This document shows, piece after piece, positions 45,931 to 46,999 of a stretch of 46,999 bases of DNA; position 1 is the first letter of the stretch; each line of letters begins with the position of its first letter. Position numbers and translations under genes: made by a program. The stretch comes from a virus, in IMG/VR virus record IMGVR_UViG_3300035703_000148, positions 1 to 46,999 of that record; one strand, given 5' to 3'. The notes under the pieces were generated by a model. The model ran no database searches. It was given only the letters and a program-made list of their open reading frames with translations, and was not told the origin of the DNA.

Positions 45931-46696
45931 GTACCTATTACCCCTGATGCTGGCGTTACCCGTCGCTGCGCAACCCGTTCGCGTGGTGACGGAGGATTTC
46001 CCGCCATTCCAGAACCTCTACAACGGCACGATTCAAGGCCCGATGTACTCCATCATGCGGCAGATTTGCAAGGAAGCAAAGTTGCAATGCACCTTTGAAC
46101 TGCTGGCATGGAAAGACGCTTACAAGCAAGCGGTCGATGGGGATGCTGATGTGGTGTTTTCAATCCTGCTGGAAGTGCCGGAACGAGCCGACCTGTTCTA
46201 CTTGTCGCCAAGCATAGTCAATACCAGCTACTCGTTTTTCGTTACGTCCCGCAACCCTTGGAAGTATGGCGGCGTGTCTACGCTCGATGGTATGACTATT
46301 GGGGCGTATGGCCCAAGCGGTACGTCGATTGTCGCGGAGGAGGTGGTTGCCAAGCGTGCGGCAATGGGATTTAAGCCGACACCGCTAATTATTGAGCCAA
46401 GCATTGTTTTGAGTTACCAGAACTTGATTACGGGCAAATACGGTGCAAACGGGGCGGTCGTGGTCAACAAAGAAGTGGGTTATGCCTTGCTGAAAAAGCA
46501 CTCCATCATCGGCCCCAAGGAGGCGGGGGAAATCAAGAAGATTACCTATGGCTTTGGGGTGAGTCGCAAGGCCAAGAACCCTGCAATGAAGCCAACCGAG
46601 ATTTACGAGCGCATGACAGGCGCACTGGAACGGTTGCAAAAGCGCGGCGAGGTGTTGGATACGCTGCGGTTCTACGGGCTAAAGGCTACGCAATGA
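45923..46696 (+). CDS. Periplasmic solute-binding protein (SBP_bac_3 type)
   Basis: This 257-aa protein has a Sec signal peptide at 1-17 (MIKYLLPLMLALPVAAQ) and the family 3 fold: VRVVTEDFPPFQNLYNG, GPMYSIMRQICKEAKLQCTF, AVDGDADVVFSILLEVPERA, then LDGMTIGAYGPSGTSI and the C-terminal lobe. Family members bind amino acids or related ligands in the periplasm. I chose ATG 45923, which gives a clean signal peptide. No ABC transporter is encoded, so it might use a host transporter, compete for a ligand or sense one. It is coupled by ATGA to the endolysin frame. Confidence 0.85.
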   Translation: MIKYLLPLMLALPVAAQPVRVVTEDFPPFQNLYNGTIQGPMYSIMRQICKEAKLQCTFELLAWKDAYKQAVDGDADVVFSILLEVPERADLFYLSPSIVNTSYSFFVTSRNPWKYGGVSTLDGMTIGAYGPSGTSIVAEEVVAKRAAMGFKPTPLIIEPSIVLSYQNLITGKYGANGAVVVNKEVGYALLKKHSIIGPKEAGEIKKITYGFGVSRKAKNPAMKPTEIYERMTGALERLQKRGEVLDTLRFYGLKATQ

Positions 46697-46999
46697 ACAA
46701 CACTATCCCGCTGACTCATGCTGAGTTGAAGGAATTACTCGCAGAAATAAACCCACCGGAGAACACTATGGACTTTGAAAAAGCGTTTGCAATTTTGCTG
46801 AAACACGAAGGCGGTTACAGCAACCACAAAGACGACACAGGTGGCGCAACCATGTGGGGTGTTACTGAGGCAGTGGCGCGTGCCCACGGTTATACGGGCG
46901 AGATGCGCAACCTACCCATTGAGTTTGCCAAGCGCGTATACAAGCTAACCTATTGGGATGCGGTGAGGGCTGATGCGCTACCTGCTGCGGTGCGCTATT
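46399..46999. repeat. Window-end duplicate (right copy): allele B of the lysis locus
   Basis: 46399-46696 matches 1-298 and 46768-46999 matches 595-826. The first 126 and last 127 bases are identical to the left copy. Allele B lacks 225 bases present in allele A at the start of the endolysin frame. Confidence 0.9.
46693..46999 (+). CDS. Endolysin (GH108), allele B, 5' part cut by window edge
   Basis: The frame opens at ATG 46693 overlapping the previous stop, as in allele A, but the extension before the GGAG-preceded internal ATG (46768) has 25 residues rather than 100. The last part of the extension is alike in both (EINPPENT here, ELNPPENT in allele A). The enzyme start carries KHEGG. Two replacements are seen against allele A: Phe to Tyr after HEGG, and Lys to Ala in the TEKVARA/TEAVARA segment. 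The rest lies outside the window. Confidence 0.88.
   Translation, partial: MNNTIPLTHAELKELLAEINPPENTMDFEKAFAILLKHEGGYSNHKDDTGGATMWGVTEAVARAHGYTGEMRNLPIEFAKRVYKLTYWDAVRADALPAAVRY

Noticed and set aside
1-46999. Two prophages in tandem at one att site as the explanation for the duplicated ends
   Set aside because: It cannot be excluded, but the near-127-nt identity blocks at both ends are explained more simply by an assembly that wrapped around a circular genome with two alleles.

Overview
The window is essentially one complete genome of a temperate, long-tailed (siphovirus-type) phage of a Gram-negative bacterium, most likely a member of the Pseudomonadota. The pointers are endolysin and holin of proteobacterial phage types, secreted proteins with Sec signal peptides, a P-type helicase loader, NinB, ERF/YqaJ recombination, HigBA, and a Mu-like head set (DUF935 portal, MuF, DUF1320, gpG, gp37) with a tail tube protein but no sheath. 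I cannot name a host genus. No rRNA, complete tRNA, CRISPR array or insertion sequence was seen.

Layout. Positions 1-2055 hold the end of the lysis region (solute-binding protein fragment, GH108 endolysin, 3TM holin, thermonuclease). A likely attP core that looks like the 3' end of a tRNA lies at 2154-2169, followed by a strong terminator and the integrase (2357-3367). From 3357 to 11790 a leftward early operon carries about 25 mostly small overlapping genes plus SSB, a YqaJ exonuclease and an ERF annealase. It is driven by a PL-like promoter near 12065-12093 with a structured leader and three near-identical terminators. HigBA sits between PL and the cI repressor. A cI/cro switch with five CAC-N4-GTG operators lies at 12068-13626. 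Rightward from 13639 come cro, an RHH protein, replication genes (DUF1376 pair and P-like) with an apparent origin inside the second DUF1376 gene, small recombination genes, a ParB-methyltransferase fusion, a Mor-like protein and the large terminase. Head genes run 21174-28294 and tail genes 28321-44121. An overlapping accessory chain follows (lipase-like, membrane proteins, solute-binding protein), then the endolysin again.

Ends. The last ~0.6 kb repeats the first ~0.8 kb as a different allele of the same locus. The outermost 126 and 127 bases are identical and the part between differs. This is what an assembly that has run once around a circular genome with two alleles would give. The implied circles are 46,398 bp (allele A) and 46,173 bp (allele B). 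The contiguous thermonuclease-attP-integrase order fits the free phage form (or a tandem array), not a simple prophage in its host.

Most interesting observations: (1) a MuF head protein fused to a zincin-type metallopeptidase domain in an AT-rich patch, followed by an overlapping small acidic gene and a terminator, which resembles a virion-delivered toxin/immunity pair; (2) a two-part motif with exact 24-nt spacing in front of three late transcription units, a candidate phage-specific late promoter; (3) a phage-encoded periplasmic solute-binding protein whose two alleles differ only synonymously, within an uncharacterised accessory chain; (4) cI, cro, higB and a DUF1640 gene that all look leaderless; (5) terminator-RBS cassettes in the PL operon that imply antitermination or attenuation; (6) out-of-codon-phase 7-bp repeats that suggest a replication origin.
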